A DNA stretch of 64,000 nt from Janthinobacterium sp. PAMC25594 (GCF_019443505.1 NZ_CP080377.1:4092001-4156000), one strand, 5' to 3'; positions 44,880-56,533 are shown, counted from the first letter of the stretch. A program made the numbers and translations. Notes: a model not told the origin generated them from the sequence alone.

Positions 44880-45689
44880 GTGCCAAATCTTGTTGAGATC
44901 CGTGATTTACACTTTGCCTATGGAGAACGTTCGATTTTATCGGGCCTTCAAATGGATTTCCCACGTGGAAAAGTTGTGGCCGTCATGGGTGGCTCCGGCA
45001 GTGGCAAGACGACGGTATTGCGCCTGATCGGCGGGCAGCTGCGCCCCAGTTCCGGCTCCGTGAATATCGACGGCCAGATCGTGCATACGCTCAAAACCGA
45101 CGAGCTATATCAAATGCGCCGCAAGATGGGCATGCTGTTCCAGCACGGCGCCCTGTTTACGGACTTGACGGCGTTCGAGAACGTGGCGTTTCCCCTGCGC
45201 GAACACACGGATCTGAATGAAGAGCTGATCCGCACCCTGGTGCTGATGAAGCTGCACGCCGTGGGGCTACGCAACGCGGCGCAATTGAAGCCGGCCGAAA
45301 TCTCGGGCGGCATGGGCCGCCGCGTGGCGCTGGCACGCGCCATCGCGCTCGACCCCGAACTGATCATGTATGACGAGCCGTTCGCCGGCCTGGATCCGAT
45401 TTCCATGGGCGTGACGGCCAATTTGATCCGCAATCTGAACGATGCGCTGGGTTCCACGTCTATCCTGGTATCGCACGACGTGAAGGAGTGTTTCGCCATC
45501 GCTGATTATGTGTATTTTCTATCATCGGGCAAGATCGTGGCGCACGGCACGCCGGCCCAGATGGCCGTGTCGACGCATCCGTACGTCAAGCAGTTCGTCA
45601 ATGCCGAGGCCGATGGCCCCGTACCGTTCCACTATCCGGGCAAGTCGCTGGCTGACGACCTGGGCTTGCACGCGGGAGCGGGCCGATGA
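44880..45689 (+). CDS. mlaF: Phospholipid transport ATPase MlaF
   Basis: MlaF is the cytoplasmic ATPase of the Mla complex, which moves phospholipids between the membranes and keeps the outer leaflet asymmetric. The 269-residue product begins at a GTG and has Walker A GGSGSGKTT, signature EISGGMGRRVALARA, Walker B LIMYDEPFAGLD and switch VSHD. The alternative signature typical of MlaF (SGGM) is present. Its stop overlaps the mlaE start (ATGA). It starts the mla gene set here; the promoter is not obvious in the 190 bases after the gltD terminator. Confidence 0.95.
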   Translation: MPNLVEIRDLHFAYGERSILSGLQMDFPRGKVVAVMGGSGSGKTTVLRLIGGQLRPSSGSVNIDGQIVHTLKTDELYQMRRKMGMLFQHGALFTDLTAFENVAFPLREHTDLNEELIRTLVLMKLHAVGLRNAAQLKPAEISGGMGRRVALARAIALDPELIMYDEPFAGLDPISMGVTANLIRNLNDALGSTSILVSHDVKECFAIADYVYFLSSGKIVAHGTPAQMAVSTHPYVKQFVNAEADGPVPFHYPGKSLADDLGLHAGAGR

Positions 45690-46471
45690 TCGCGCGTTTC
45701 CTGGCGGCGATCGGAGCATGGTTGCGGCGGTCGGTACAAGACCTCGGCTTTGCCGTGCGTTCGTTTTTTATCATCATCGCTTCCTCGGGGGGCCTGTGGC
45801 GCCGTCCGGGCCTGGTAATCGAGCAACTGTTTTATCTCGGCAGCCGTTCGGTGGTGATCATCGCCGTGTCCGGCCTGTTCGTCGGCATGGTGCTGGGTTT
45901 GCAAGGCTATTACACACTGAGCACCTTTGGCGCGACGCAGTCGCTGGGGCAGTTGGTGGCGCTATCGTTGATGCGTGAACTGGGTCCGGTCGTCACGGCG
46001 CTGCTGTTCGCGGGCCGCGCCGGCACCTCGCTGACGGCGGAAATCGGCCTGATGAAGGCGGGCGAGCAATTGTCGGCCATGGAAATGATGGCCGTCAATC
46101 CGATCCAGCGCGTGCTGGCGCCCCGCTTCTGGGCCGGCGTGATCGCCATGCCTATCCTGGGCGGCATCTTCACGGCCGTCGGCGTCATCGGCAGCTACCT
46201 GGTGGGCGTCGTGCTGATCGGCGTCGATGAAGGCTCGTTCTGGTCGCAGATGCAGGGCGGTGTGAATGTCTGGAAAGATATCGCCAATGGTACCTATGTC
46301 AAAAGCATGGTCTTCGGCATCGCGGTGACGTTCATCGCGCTGTTCCAGGGGTATCAGGCACAGCCGACGCCGGAAGACGTCTCCGGCGCGACCACGCGCA
46401 CGGTGGTGATTTCGTCGTTGATGGTGTGGTGGCTCGATTTCATGATGACGGCGTTGATGTTTAGCAAGTAA
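45686..46471 (+). CDS. mlaE: Phospholipid transport permease MlaE
   Basis: This inner-membrane permease couples MlaF to MlaD. The 261-residue product has several hydrophobic helices and the family segments GMVLGLQGYYTLSTFGA, LMRELGPVVTALLFAGRAGTSLTAEIG and QLSAMEMMAVNP. It starts inside the mlaF stop (4-base overlap), showing translational coupling. mlaD follows 79 bases later. Confidence 0.95.
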   Translation: MIARFLAAIGAWLRRSVQDLGFAVRSFFIIIASSGGLWRRPGLVIEQLFYLGSRSVVIIAVSGLFVGMVLGLQGYYTLSTFGATQSLGQLVALSLMRELGPVVTALLFAGRAGTSLTAEIGLMKAGEQLSAMEMMAVNPIQRVLAPRFWAGVIAMPILGGIFTAVGVIGSYLVGVVLIGVDEGSFWSQMQGGVNVWKDIANGTYVKSMVFGIAVTFIALFQGYQAQPTPEDVSGATTRTVVISSLMVWWLDFMMTALMFSK

Positions 46472-46550
46472 TTGCCGATCAGCGACAAACAGCGGGCCTG
46501 GGCAGGATGTTGCGCAGGCGGCAGCAAGTAAAAATTATTTAGGATTGTTT

Positions 46551-47021
46551 ATGCAACGCAAATCTATAGATGTCTGGGTCGGCTTGTTCGTCTTGCTCGG
46601 TGTGGCGGCATTGATGTTTCTGGCGCTTAAGGCCGGCAATATGAGCTCGCTGTCTTTCAGCAAGACGTATACCATTAGTGCCAAGTTCGACAATATTGGC
46701 GGCCTCAAGCCGCAGGCGCCCGTCAAGGGCGCTGGCGTGGTGGTGGGGCGCGTGGCGGAGATCCGCTTTGACGACAAGACGTACCAGGCGCTGGTGAAAC
46801 TCGATATCGAAGATGGCTACAAATTTCCGAAAGACAGCTCGGCCAAGATTTTGACGGCCGGTTTGCTGGGTGAGCAGTATATCGGCCTGGAAGCAGGCGG
46901 AGATCTGGCGAACCTGGCAGAGGGCGACAAGATCGCCCGTACTCAATCGGCCACAGTGCTGGAAGACCTGATCAATCAGTTCATCTACAGCAAGGCAGCG
47001 GAAGGAAAGGACAGCAAATGA
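46551..47021 (+). CDS. mlaD: Phospholipid-binding MCE protein MlaD
   Basis: MlaD is a membrane-anchored MCE-domain subunit that forms a hexameric periplasmic channel. The 156-residue product has one N-terminal helix (about 8-27, VWVGLFVLLGVAALMFLAL) and an MCE domain (about 38-116, ISAKFDNIGGLKPQAPVKGAGVVVGRV ... ILTAGLLGEQYIGLEAGG). ATG 46551 with AGGA 6 bases upstream is preferred over a TTG at 46545. Its 3' end overlaps mlaA by 4 bases. Confidence 0.95.
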   Translation: MQRKSIDVWVGLFVLLGVAALMFLALKAGNMSSLSFSKTYTISAKFDNIGGLKPQAPVKGAGVVVGRVAEIRFDDKTYQALVKLDIEDGYKFPKDSSAKILTAGLLGEQYIGLEAGGDLANLAEGDKIARTQSATVLEDLINQFIYSKAAEGKDSK

Positions 47022-47902
47022 GCGAGTCGACCAAACAATACCAAGGCAGCCTGGCGCGTATCGGCCTGGCCCTGGCCATCGCCGCCAGCGTGAGCGCTTG
47101 CGCCACCGGCACCAATCCGCGCGACCCGCTGGAAGGGTATAACCGCGCCATGTTCAAGTTCAACGACACCGTCGACCAGGTGGCCCTGAAACCGGTCGCC
47201 ACGGCCTACAAGAAGGTCACGCCATCGTTCGTGCAAACGGGCGTGGGCAACTTCTTCGGCAACTTGTCCGATGTGTGGAGCGCCGTGAACAACTTGCTGC
47301 AAGGCAAAGGCGAGGCGGGCTTGCAGGACGTCGTGCGCGTCGGCATGAACTCGACTTTCGGCATCTTCGGCCTGATCGACTTTGCCTCGCAGGCGGGCAT
47401 TCCGAAGCATAACGAAGACTTTGGCCAGACCCTGGGCTGGTATGGCGTCCAGCCTGGTCCGTACGTGATGCTGCCGCTGCTGGGCCCATCGACCGTGCGC
47501 GACACGGTGGCCCTGCCGCTCGATATCACGGGCGATCCATGGCGCTACAAGGACCCGGTCAATGTACGCAATATCGGTACGGTGACGCGCGTGGTCGACA
47601 AGCGCGCCGCGCTGCTCGACGCGACGAACCTGATGGAAGCGGCCGCGCTGGACCGCTATGAATTCATCCGCGACGGCTTCCTGCAGGCGCGCGAAAGCAA
47701 GGTGTTCGATGGCGATACGGACCGCCGCGACCGCAAAGTGCCAAAAAACGACAGCAGCGATTATGCGCCGGGGTACGATATGAAACCCCAGGCGGCCCCT
47801 GTGGAAGCCCCACCAGCCACCGCTGCGGCCGACGTCGCGCCTGCGGACCTCGTAACATCTGGTAGCAATACCGTGGCCGCCGAGGCCAGGCCCCAGGAGT
47901 AA
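47018..47902 (+). CDS. mlaA: Outer-membrane lipoprotein MlaA (VacJ)
   Basis: MlaA sits with porins in the outer membrane and removes misplaced phospholipids from the outer leaflet, passing them to MlaC. The 294-residue product has a lipoprotein signal with lipobox cysteine C28 (SVSAC) and the family blocks DPLEGYNRAMFKFND, VGNFFGNLSDVWSAVNNLLQGK and DFGQTLGWYGVQPGPYVMLPLLGPS. A long Ala/Pro-rich tail follows about residue 245. In E. coli this gene is unlinked; here it is coupled between mlaD and mlaC, as in other betaproteobacteria. Confidence 0.95.
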   Translation: MSESTKQYQGSLARIGLALAIAASVSACATGTNPRDPLEGYNRAMFKFNDTVDQVALKPVATAYKKVTPSFVQTGVGNFFGNLSDVWSAVNNLLQGKGEAGLQDVVRVGMNSTFGIFGLIDFASQAGIPKHNEDFGQTLGWYGVQPGPYVMLPLLGPSTVRDTVALPLDITGDPWRYKDPVNVRNIGTVTRVVDKRAALLDATNLMEAAALDRYEFIRDGFLQARESKVFDGDTDRRDRKVPKNDSSDYAPGYDMKPQAAPVEAPPATAAADVAPADLVTSGSNTVAAEARPQE

Positions 47903-47974
47903 ACTCCGGTACAGAAACACCACGGCTGCGATCAACGCCAGCCGGTGCATAGCAACACCATGAAAGGTAGAACC

Positions 47975-48610
47975 ATGAAATTGATGAAACAACTGCTGGC
48001 GATGGCGACCATCGCCTTTGCCACCGCCGCCCAGGCCGCCCCCGCGACGGAAGCGCCGGACGTGTTGGTCAAACGCATCAGCCAGGACGTGATCGACACG
48101 GCCAAGGCCGACAAGGCGATCCAGGCGGGCGATATCAAGCGCGTCACCGAATTGGTGGAAAGCAAGATCTTGCCGTACGTGGATTTCCAGCGCATGACGG
48201 CCCTGGCCGCCGGCCGCTTCTGGCGCGACGCCACGCCGGACCAGCAAAAGCAGCTGTCCGCGGAATTTCGCACCTTGCTGATCTACACGTATTCGGGTGC
48301 CCTGTCGCAGATCAAGAACGAAACCGTGGAATTCAAGCCGATGCGCGCCGACCCTGGCGACACGGAAGTGGAAGTGCGCTCGCAGGTCAACGTGGCGCGC
48401 GGCGAACCCGTGCCCCTGAACTACCGCGTGGCGAAAACCCCGTCCGGCTGGAAGATCTATGACATCAACGTGCTGGGCGCGTGGCTGGTGGAAACGTATA
48501 AAAGCAGCTTCGCCAGCGAGATCAGCAAGGGCGGCATCGATGGCCTGATCAAGACCTTGCAGGCAAAAAACAAGGCCCTGGCCAGCCGTCCGACCGTTAA
48601 AGCCAAATAA
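47975..48610 (+). CDS. mlaC: Periplasmic phospholipid carrier MlaC
   Basis: MlaC ferries phospholipid between MlaA and the MlaFEDB complex. From ATG 47975 it has 211 residues: a signal peptide (about 1-22, cleavage after AQA) and the Ttg2-type domain (VLVKRISQDVIDTA, LPYVDFQRMTALAAGRFWRDATPDQQKQLSAEFRTLLI, YRVAKTPSGWKIYDINVLGAWLVETYKSSFA). An earlier GTG at 47945 is rejected because AGGT sits well before 47975 and the signal peptide starts there. Confidence 0.95.
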   Translation: MKLMKQLLAMATIAFATAAQAAPATEAPDVLVKRISQDVIDTAKADKAIQAGDIKRVTELVESKILPYVDFQRMTALAAGRFWRDATPDQQKQLSAEFRTLLIYTYSGALSQIKNETVEFKPMRADPGDTEVEVRSQVNVARGEPVPLNYRVAKTPSGWKIYDINVLGAWLVETYKSSFASEISKGGIDGLIKTLQAKNKALASRPTVKAK

Positions 48611-48662
48611 TCGGCTATCATATAGCTCCTGAACCAGCTCCAGACCAGCGCAGCCCGACGCC

Positions 48663-49010
48663 ATGCCCGACTCTCTCGACACCTTGCAATCCCTGACTTC
48701 CCTGACCGTGCACAATGCCACCTCGGCATTGGAGCAGGGTCTGGATGCCATCCGCTCGGGTCAGACCAAGTTCGACTTGCGCAACATCAAGGCTGTCGAT
48801 TCGGCCGCCGTGTCCGTCATGCTGACGTGGCAGCGCGCCGCGCAGGATGCGGGCGCCGTGCTGGAACTGAAAAACCTGCCGAACAACCTGAAAAACCTCA
48901 CCAAGCTGTATGGCGTCTGCTCGCTCGTCTCGAGCACACTGAGCGCCAACGACTGCGCCAGCGCCGACGGCCACGCCGAACGCAGCCCGTCCGACCTGCA
49001 TCATCATTGA
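48663..49010 (+). CDS. mlaB: STAS-domain protein MlaB
   Basis: MlaB is the small cytoplasmic STAS subunit that stabilises and regulates MlaF. The 115-residue product shows the STAS pattern, with FDLRNIKAVDSAAVSVMLTWQRAAQDAGAVLELKNLPNNLKNLTKLYGV. The conserved serine after Asp (VDSAAV) is present. A His/Ser-rich tail follows. It completes the mlaFEDACB set. Confidence 0.9.
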   Translation: MPDSLDTLQSLTSLTVHNATSALEQGLDAIRSGQTKFDLRNIKAVDSAAVSVMLTWQRAAQDAGAVLELKNLPNNLKNLTKLYGVCSLVSSTLSANDCASADGHAERSPSDLHHH

Positions 49011-49221
49011 TCCTGTCCCACTCCCCGCATCAGCAGTAGCTTTCAAGCCGGCAGGCCAGCAGCGCCGCCGGATTGATCTCCAAGTGTTCCACGAATTTTC
49101 CAACTATAATTGACTGTTGCGCCGCCCTCGTCTGAAGGGGGCGCCCTGCACCGGCCAGCCGGCCTGGATGTCTCCGGCAACTGGCGCATCACACCTGACG
49201 CATTACACTTGAAACAAGCAC

Positions 49222-50139
49222 ATGACCGCAATTCAAATCACGAATGTAGAAAAGAGCTATAAATCGCTCAAGGCGCTGGGCGGCGTGTCGCTGGCCATCG
49301 AGGAAGGCGAGTTTTTCGGCCTGCTCGGCCCGAATGGCGCCGGCAAGACCACCCTCATTTCCATCATCGCCGGCCTGATACGCCCCGACGCGGGCACCGT
49401 CAAGATCCATGGCCACGATGTGGTCAAGGACTTCCGCAACGCGCGCCGCAACCTGGGCGTGGTGCCGCAGGAGCTGGTGTTCGACCCGTTTTTCACCGTG
49501 CGCGAAACCCTGCGCCTGCAGTCCGGCTATTTCGGCCTGCCGAACAACGACAAGTGGATCGACGAGGTCATGGAAAACCTCGACCTCACCGGCAAGGCCG
49601 ACACGAATATGCGCGCCCTGTCCGGCGGCATGAAGCGCCGCGTGCTCGTGGCGCAAGCGCTGGTGCACAAGCCGCCCGTTATCGTGCTCGATGAGCCGAC
49701 GGCCGGCGTCGACGTGGAACTGCGCCAGACCCTGTGGAAGTTCATCTCGCGCCTGAACCGCGAAGGTGGCCACACGGTCGTCCTGACCACCCACTACCTG
49801 GAAGAGGCGCAAGCCATGTGCCAGCGCGTCGCCATGCTGAAGACCGGCAAGGTGGTGGCGCTCGACACCATGTCGGCCCTGATCCGCCGCATCGCCGGCT
49901 CGCAGCTGCAGGTACACCTCAAGCACGGTAGCCTGCCGGCCGACCTGCGGCACCTGGTGCTGCACCCGGAAGAATCGCAGGCGCCGAACAAGTTCAGCCT
50001 GCGCGTCAACGAATACAGCGAAGTCGAGAAAATCCTCGCCCGCCTGCGCGAAGCGGGCGTCGAGATCGATGAAATGCAATTGCAACAAGCCGACCTGGAA
50101 GATATCTTCTTGCAGATCATGGATAAAGGTACCGTATGA
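49222..50139 (+). CDS. ABC exporter ATPase (YadG-like)
   Basis: The 305-residue ATPase has Walker A GLLGPNGAGKTT, Q-loop VVPQEL, signature LSGGMKRRVLVAQAL, Walker B VIVLDEPTAGVD and switch LTTHYLEEA. The C-terminal 80 residues resemble the regulatory tail of YadG/CcmA-type exporters. It overlaps the permease gene by 4 bases and lies between mlaB and the BolA gene, a place where many betaproteobacteria carry this pair. The substrate is unknown. Confidence 0.92.
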   Translation: MTAIQITNVEKSYKSLKALGGVSLAIEEGEFFGLLGPNGAGKTTLISIIAGLIRPDAGTVKIHGHDVVKDFRNARRNLGVVPQELVFDPFFTVRETLRLQSGYFGLPNNDKWIDEVMENLDLTGKADTNMRALSGGMKRRVLVAQALVHKPPVIVLDEPTAGVDVELRQTLWKFISRLNREGGHTVVLTTHYLEEAQAMCQRVAMLKTGKVVALDTMSALIRRIAGSQLQVHLKHGSLPADLRHLVLHPEESQAPNKFSLRVNEYSEVEKILARLREAGVEIDEMQLQQADLEDIFLQIMDKGTV

Positions 50140-50897
50140 TTTCGACAGGATTTCGCACCCTCGTCTACAAAGAGACACTGCGCTTCTGGAAAGTGGCGAC
50201 GCAAACCGTGGCCGCGCCCGTGCTCACGTCGATGCTGTACCTGCTGGTGTTCGGCCATGTGCTCGACGGCCGCGTCGAGCCCAGCCCCGGCGTCAGCTAC
50301 ACGGCCTTCCTGATTCCCGGCCTGGTGATGATGAGCGTGCTGCAAAACGCGTTCGCCAATTCCTCGTCCTCGCTGATCCAGTCGAAGATCACGGGCAACC
50401 TGGTGTTCGTGCTGCTGACGCCCCTGTCGCACTGGGAAATCTTCTCGGCGTATGTACTCGCTTCCGTCGCGCGCGGCCTGGCCGTGGGCTTTGGCGTGTT
50501 TGCCATCACCTGCTGGTTCGCCAACCTGTCGTTTGTCGCGCCGCTGTGGATCGTCATCTTCGCCTTCCTGGGCGCCGCCATGCTGGGCACCATGGGCCTG
50601 ATCGCCGGCATCTGGGCCGAGAAATTCGACCAGCTGGCCGCCTTCCAGAACTTCCTGATCATGCCGGCCACCTTTTTGTCGGGCGTGTTCTATTCGATCC
50701 ACTCACTGCCGCCGTTCTGGCAGACGGTATCGCACCTGAACCCCTTCTTTTACATGATCGACGGCTTCCGCTACGGCTTCTTCGGCGTGTCCGACGTCAG
50801 CCCCTGGCTCAGTCTTTCCATCGTCGCCGGCTTCCTCGTGATCCTGGCGCTGGCATCGATCCGCCTGCTGAAGAGCGGCTATCGTTTGCGCCACTAA
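50136..50897 (+). CDS. ABC-2-type exporter permease (YadH-like)
   Basis: The 253-residue membrane protein has about six hydrophobic helices and typical ABC-2 sequences: VAAPVLTSMLYLLVFGHVL, SYTAFLIPGLVMMSVLQNAFANSSSS, FLSGVFYSIHSLPPFWQTVSHLNPFFYMIDGFRYGFFG. Its start overlaps the ATPase stop, so the two subunits are coupled. The substrate is not known; envelope location among mla genes suggests lipid or envelope export (inference). Confidence 0.92.
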   Translation: MISTGFRTLVYKETLRFWKVATQTVAAPVLTSMLYLLVFGHVLDGRVEPSPGVSYTAFLIPGLVMMSVLQNAFANSSSSLIQSKITGNLVFVLLTPLSHWEIFSAYVLASVARGLAVGFGVFAITCWFANLSFVAPLWIVIFAFLGAAMLGTMGLIAGIWAEKFDQLAAFQNFLIMPATFLSGVFYSIHSLPPFWQTVSHLNPFFYMIDGFRYGFFGVSDVSPWLSLSIVAGFLVILALASIRLLKSGYRLRH

Positions 50898-50943
50898 TTA
50901 CGGCACATCACATCACTACATTATTCAATATCAAGGACTTATC

Positions 50944-52435
<1,492 letters not shown>

Positions 52436-52455
52436 AAACAAGAAAAGGAACGAGC

Positions 52456-53124
52456 ATGAACGGATCGAACAACGGTGACAGCTCCCAGCTGATTTTGGCG
52501 CTGTCAAAAGGCCGCATTTTTGAGGATACCATGCCGCTGCTGGAAGCGGCCGGCATCAAGGTGCTGGAAAACCCGGAGACCTCGCGCAAGTTGATTTTGG
52601 CCACCAACGATCCGAACGTGCGCGTCATCATCGTGCGCGCCAGCGACGTGCCGACCTACGTGCAGTACGGCGCGGCCGATTTCGGCGTGGCGGGCAAGGA
52701 CGTGCTGCTGGAACACGGCGGCGAAGGCCTGTACCAGCCGATCGACCTGAATATCGCCGCCTGCCGCATGTCGGTCGCGGTGCAGGCCGGTTTTGATTAC
52801 GAAAAGGCCGTGCACCAGGGTGCGCGCTTGCGCGTGGCCACCAAGTTCGTGCACACGGCGCGCGAGCATTTCGCCGCCAAGGGCGTGCACGTCGACCTGA
52901 TCAAGCTGTATGGCTCGATGGAGCTGGCACCGTTGGTCGGCCTGTCCGACGCCATCGTCGACCTGGTCAGCACGGGCAGCACTTTGCGCGCGAACAACCT
53001 CGTCGAGGTCGAGCACATCATGGAAATCTCGTCGCGCCTGGTGGTCAACCAGGCGGCATTAAAGCTCAAGCGCGAGCGCTTGCAGCCGATTATCGAGGCG
53101 TTTGAACGCGCTTCGCAAGCCTAG
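52456..53124 (+). CDS. hisG: ATP phosphoribosyltransferase, short form
   Basis: HisG joins ATP and PRPP, the first and feedback-controlled step of histidine synthesis. The 222-residue product is the short form that lacks the C-terminal regulatory domain and normally needs HisZ; no hisZ is in this window. Motifs: [43 protein letters not shown] and [21 protein letters not shown] 52456 follows a GGAACGAGC ribosome site; an in-frame extension upstream is inside murA. First of the his gene run. Confidence 0.97.
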   Translation: MNGSNNGDSSQLILALSKGRIFEDTMPLLEAAGIKVLENPETSRKLILATNDPNVRVIIVRASDVPTYVQYGAADFGVAGKDVLLEHGGEGLYQPIDLNIAACRMSVAVQAGFDYEKAVHQGARLRVATKFVHTAREHFAAKGVHVDLIKLYGSMELAPLVGLSDAIVDLVSTGSTLRANNLVEVEHIMEISSRLVVNQAALKLKRERLQPIIEAFERASQA

Positions 53125-53150
53125 ACACCTTCAGTAGCAGAAAGCCGATT

Positions 53151-54476
53151 ATGCCGATACAGATACGCAAGCTCGATTCAAGCCAGGATGGTTTCCAACA
53201 ATCGCTCGATACGCTGCTGGCGTTCGAGGCGGGCACCGATGCGGCGATTGAAACGTCGGTCGCGAAAATCCTGGCCGACGTGAAAACGCGCGGCGACGCC
53301 GCCGTGCTGGAATACACCAACCGTTTCGACCGCATCCCGCATGGCGGCGCGGCGGAAATGGCGGCGTTTGATATTTCGCAAGCCGAACTGCAGGCGGCCC
53401 TGAACGGCTTGCCGTCGGCGCAGCGCGAAGCGCTGCAGATCGCCGCGCAGCGCATCCGCGCCTTCCACGAACGCCAGCGCGAGGAATTGCGCGGTTTTAG
53501 CTACACCGAGCCCGATGGCACGGTGCTGGGCCAGAAGATCACGCCGCTGGACCGGGTCGGCATCTACGTCCCGGGCGGCAAGGCAGCGTATCCGTCGTCC
53601 GTGCTGATGAACGCCATTCCCGCGCATGTGGCGGGCGTGGGCGAAATCATCATGGTGGTGCCGACGCCCGATGGCGTGAAAAACCAGATGGTGCTGGCCG
53701 CCGCCGCGATCGCCGGCGTGACGCGCGTGATCACCATCGGCGGCGCGCAAGCCGTCGGCGCGCTGGCCTACGGTACGCAGACGATCGCCGCCGTGGATAA
53801 AATCGTCGGCCCTGGCAACGCCTATGTGGCCGCCGCCAAGCGCCGCGTGTTCGGCATCGTCGGCATCGACATGATCGCGGGGCCGTCCGAAATCCTCGTG
53901 CTGTGCGACGGCACCACGGACCCGGACTGGGTCGCGATGGATCTGTTTTCGCAGGCCGAGCACGACGAACTGGCGCAGGCGATCCTGCTGTGCCCGGACG
54001 CCGCCTACATCGCGCAAGTGGAAGAGAGCATCGCCAAGCTGCTGCCGACGATGCCGCGCCAGGCCACCATCAGCACTTCGCTGGCCGACCGCGGTGCGCT
54101 GATCAAGGTGCGCGACATGGAAGAAGCGTGCGAGATCGCCAACTCCATCGCCGCGGAACACCTGGAAATCTCGGCGGAAAACCCGCAGCAGTGGGCCGAG
54201 CGGATCCGCCATGCGGGCGCCATGTTCCTGGGTCGCTTTTCGTCCGAATCGCTGGGCGACTATTGCTGCGGCCCCAATCACGTGCTGCCGACCTCGCGCA
54301 CGGCGCGTTTCTCGTCGCCGCTGGGCGTGTACGACTTCCAGAAGCGCTCGTCCATCATTTACGTCAGTGAAGCGGGCGCGCAAACCCTGGGCAAGGTCGC
54401 CGCCACGCTGGCGTACGGCGAAGGCTTGCAGGCGCACGCGCGCAGCGCCGAACTGCGTCTGAAGCCGCAGCCATGA
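53151..54476 (+). CDS. hisD: Histidinol dehydrogenase
   Basis: HisD carries out the last two oxidations, from histidinol to histidine, with NAD and zinc. The 441-residue product has [48 protein letters not shown] and the zinc/catalytic region [14 protein letters not shown] with AAEHLEI further on. Its stop overlaps the start of the methyltransferase gene by 4 bases, an unusual coupling for this operon. Confidence 0.97.
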   Translation: MPIQIRKLDSSQDGFQQSLDTLLAFEAGTDAAIETSVAKILADVKTRGDAAVLEYTNRFDRIPHGGAAEMAAFDISQAELQAALNGLPSAQREALQIAAQRIRAFHERQREELRGFSYTEPDGTVLGQKITPLDRVGIYVPGGKAAYPSSVLMNAIPAHVAGVGEIIMVVPTPDGVKNQMVLAAAAIAGVTRVITIGGAQAVGALAYGTQTIAAVDKIVGPGNAYVAAAKRRVFGIVGIDMIAGPSEILVLCDGTTDPDWVAMDLFSQAEHDELAQAILLCPDAAYIAQVEESIAKLLPTMPRQATISTSLADRGALIKVRDMEEACEIANSIAAEHLEISAENPQQWAERIRHAGAMFLGRFSSESLGDYCCGPNHVLPTSRTARFSSPLGVYDFQKRSSIIYVSEAGAQTLGKVAATLAYGEGLQAHARSAELRLKPQP

Positions 54477-55405
54477 CGCAGGTGGCGGAGCGGCCGGACT
54501 GGGTCAACCGGGTCTATTGCGAAGACGCGCTGGCGGGGCTGGCGCGCATTCCCGATGGCTCGGTGGACCTGATCCTGACGGATCCGCCGTACAACCTGGG
54601 CAAGGATTACGGCAACGCCTCGGACCAGCAGTCGGTGGCCGACTACCTGCGCTGGACGGAAGCGTGGATCGACGCGGCGCTGCCCAAGCTGAAAGCCAAC
54701 GGCAGTCTGTATATCTTTTTGACCTGGCGCTATTCGCCGGAGATCTTCGTCATGCTGAAACAACGCATGGCGATGATGAATGAAATCATCTGGGACCGCC
54801 GCGTGCCGTCCATGGGCGGCAGCGTGCGCAGCTTTTCATCGGTGCACGACACCATCGGCTTCTTCGTCAAGCGCAAGGATTACTACTTCGACCTTGACGC
54901 GGTGCGCATCGCCTACGACGCGGCCACCAAGAAAGCCCGTTCGCGCTCGATCTTCATCGGCGCGAAATGGCTGGAAGTGGGCTACAACCCGAAAGACTTG
55001 TGGAGCGTCTCGCGCCTGCACAAGGAACACCCGGAGCGGGCCGACCACCCGACGCAAAAGCCGCTCGAAATCATCGAGCGCATGCTCAAGGCGTCGTGCC
55101 CGCCCGGTGGCGTGGTGCTCGACCTGTTCATGGGCAGCGGTACCACGGCCCTGGCGGCCAAGCGCTGCGGGCGCGATTTCGTCGGTTTTGAATTGAACCC
55201 CGATTACTGCGCCATCATCGAACAGCGGTTGGCGGCATTGGCGCAGGAGCTGGCTACACCGGCCGCGCCGAAGGCTGCCAGGGCGGCGGCGAAGAAGCCG
55301 GCGGTGGTCAAGAAGCCTGCGGCGGCGAAAAAGCCGCCCGCCGTGAAAAAAGCACCGGCCCGCAAGGCGCGCAGCGCTAGCGTGCCGGAAGACGTCGTCA
55401 TTTAG
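54473..55405 (+). CDS. Orphan DNA adenine-type methyltransferase with lysine-rich tail
   Basis: The 310-residue protein is a beta-class amino-methyltransferase: catalytic motif [12 protein letters not shown] (37-46) comes first, then a variable region that should read the target (about 75-195), and the SAM-binding FMGSGTTA (219-226) near the end. DPPY favours N6-adenine over N4-cytosine. After about residue 262 comes a tail rich in Lys, Ala and Pro, with KKPA-type repeats like histone H1. No restriction enzyme is next to it. It is placed inside the histidine operon and coupled to hisD by a 4-base overlap. The recognition sequence cannot be told from sequence alone. Confidence 0.88.
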   Translation: MTQVAERPDWVNRVYCEDALAGLARIPDGSVDLILTDPPYNLGKDYGNASDQQSVADYLRWTEAWIDAALPKLKANGSLYIFLTWRYSPEIFVMLKQRMAMMNEIIWDRRVPSMGGSVRSFSSVHDTIGFFVKRKDYYFDLDAVRIAYDAATKKARSRSIFIGAKWLEVGYNPKDLWSVSRLHKEHPERADHPTQKPLEIIERMLKASCPPGGVVLDLFMGSGTTALAAKRCGRDFVGFELNPDYCAIIEQRLAALAQELATPAAPKAARAAAKKPAVVKKPAAAKKPPAVKKAPARKARSASVPEDVVI

Positions 55406-55438
55406 TCTCCATTTCATTTCATCAGGAGTGTTTGCAGC

Positions 55439-56533
55439 ATGTCTTTCCTCGATCAGTTAATCAGCAACACCGTGCGTGCCGATGTGCGCGCCGTCAAAAG
55501 CTATCAGGTCGCCGATGCCAGCGGCTACATCAAGCTCGATGCGATGGAAAATCCGTATCCGCTGCCGCCGCAGCTGCGCGAGGAACTGGGCGCGCGCCTG
55601 GCCGGCGTGGCGCTGAACCGCTATCCGCCGTCGTACGCCAGCCTGCAGCAAGCCATCTGCGCCAGGCTGGGCGTGCCCGCCGGCTACGACGTCATGCTGG
55701 GCAACGGTTCCGATGAACTGATTTCCATCCTGGCCATGGCCTGCGCCCGCCAGGAGCCGGGCCAGCGCGCCGTGCTGCTGGCGCCCGTGCCGGCCTTCGT
55801 CATGTATGCGCGTTCGGCGCAGTTTGCCGGCATGGATTTCGTCGGCGTGCCCCTGCAGGCCGACTTCAGTCTGGACATGCCGGCCATGCTGGCGGCGATT
55901 GAACAGCACCGCCCGGCGCTGGTCTTCCTCGCGTATCCGAACAACCCGACGGGCAACCTGTTTGCCAGCGCCGACATCGAACGCATCCTCGCCGCGCTGG
56001 GCGACACGGGCATCGCCGTCGTCGACGAAGCGTATGAGCCGTTCGCGCAGCACAGCTTCATGGGTCGCCTGCCTGAATATGAAAACCTGGTGGTGATGCG
56101 CACCGTGTCGAAACTGGGCCTGGCCGGCATCCGCCTCGGCTACATGTCGGCCGCGCCGGCCCTGCTGGCGCAATTCGAGAAAGTGCGTCCGCCGTACAAT
56201 GTGAATGTGCTGACGCAGGCGGCGGCCGAATTCGCGCTCGAGCACCTCGACGTGCTCAACGCGCAGGCGGATCTGCTCAACAGCGCGCGCGACGCGCTGG
56301 CGCTGCGCCTGGCGGAACTGCCGGGCGTGACCGTGTTTCCCTCGAAGGCAAATTTTCTTCTGATTCGTGTGGCTGATTCCGACGATGTTTGTGCAAAACT
56401 GCTTGCCCGCAGGGTTTTAATTAAAAATATGAGTAAAATGCATGCTGCGCTGGCCAATTGCCTGCGTATCAGCGTCAGCACCCCGGAAGAGAATTCCCTT
56501 TTTTACGATGCCTTCACGGCATCCCTCGTTTAG
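55439..56533 (+). CDS. hisC: Histidinol-phosphate aminotransferase
   Basis: HisC converts imidazole-acetol phosphate to histidinol phosphate with PLP. The 364-residue product has [43 protein letters not shown] and the PLP-binding K225 in [14 protein letters not shown]. It follows the methyltransferase by 33 bases with a GGAGTG ribosome site. Codon use at the very 3' end is slightly AT-richer than the rest. Confidence 0.97.
   Translation: MSFLDQLISNTVRADVRAVKSYQVADASGYIKLDAMENPYPLPPQLREELGARLAGVALNRYPPSYASLQQAICARLGVPAGYDVMLGNGSDELISILAMACARQEPGQRAVLLAPVPAFVMYARSAQFAGMDFVGVPLQADFSLDMPAMLAAIEQHRPALVFLAYPNNPTGNLFASADIERILAALGDTGIAVVDEAYEPFAQHSFMGRLPEYENLVVMRTVSKLGLAGIRLGYMSAAPALLAQFEKVRPPYNVNVLTQAAAEFALEHLDVLNAQADLLNSARDALALRLAELPGVTVFPSKANFLLIRVADSDDVCAKLLARRVLIKNMSKMHAALANCLRISVSTPEENSLFYDAFTASLV

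Noticed and set aside
49105..49110. TATAAT before the ABC exporter genes as a promoter
   Set aside because: A perfect -10 hexamer, but no acceptable -35 at 16-18 bases; kept only as a weak possibility.
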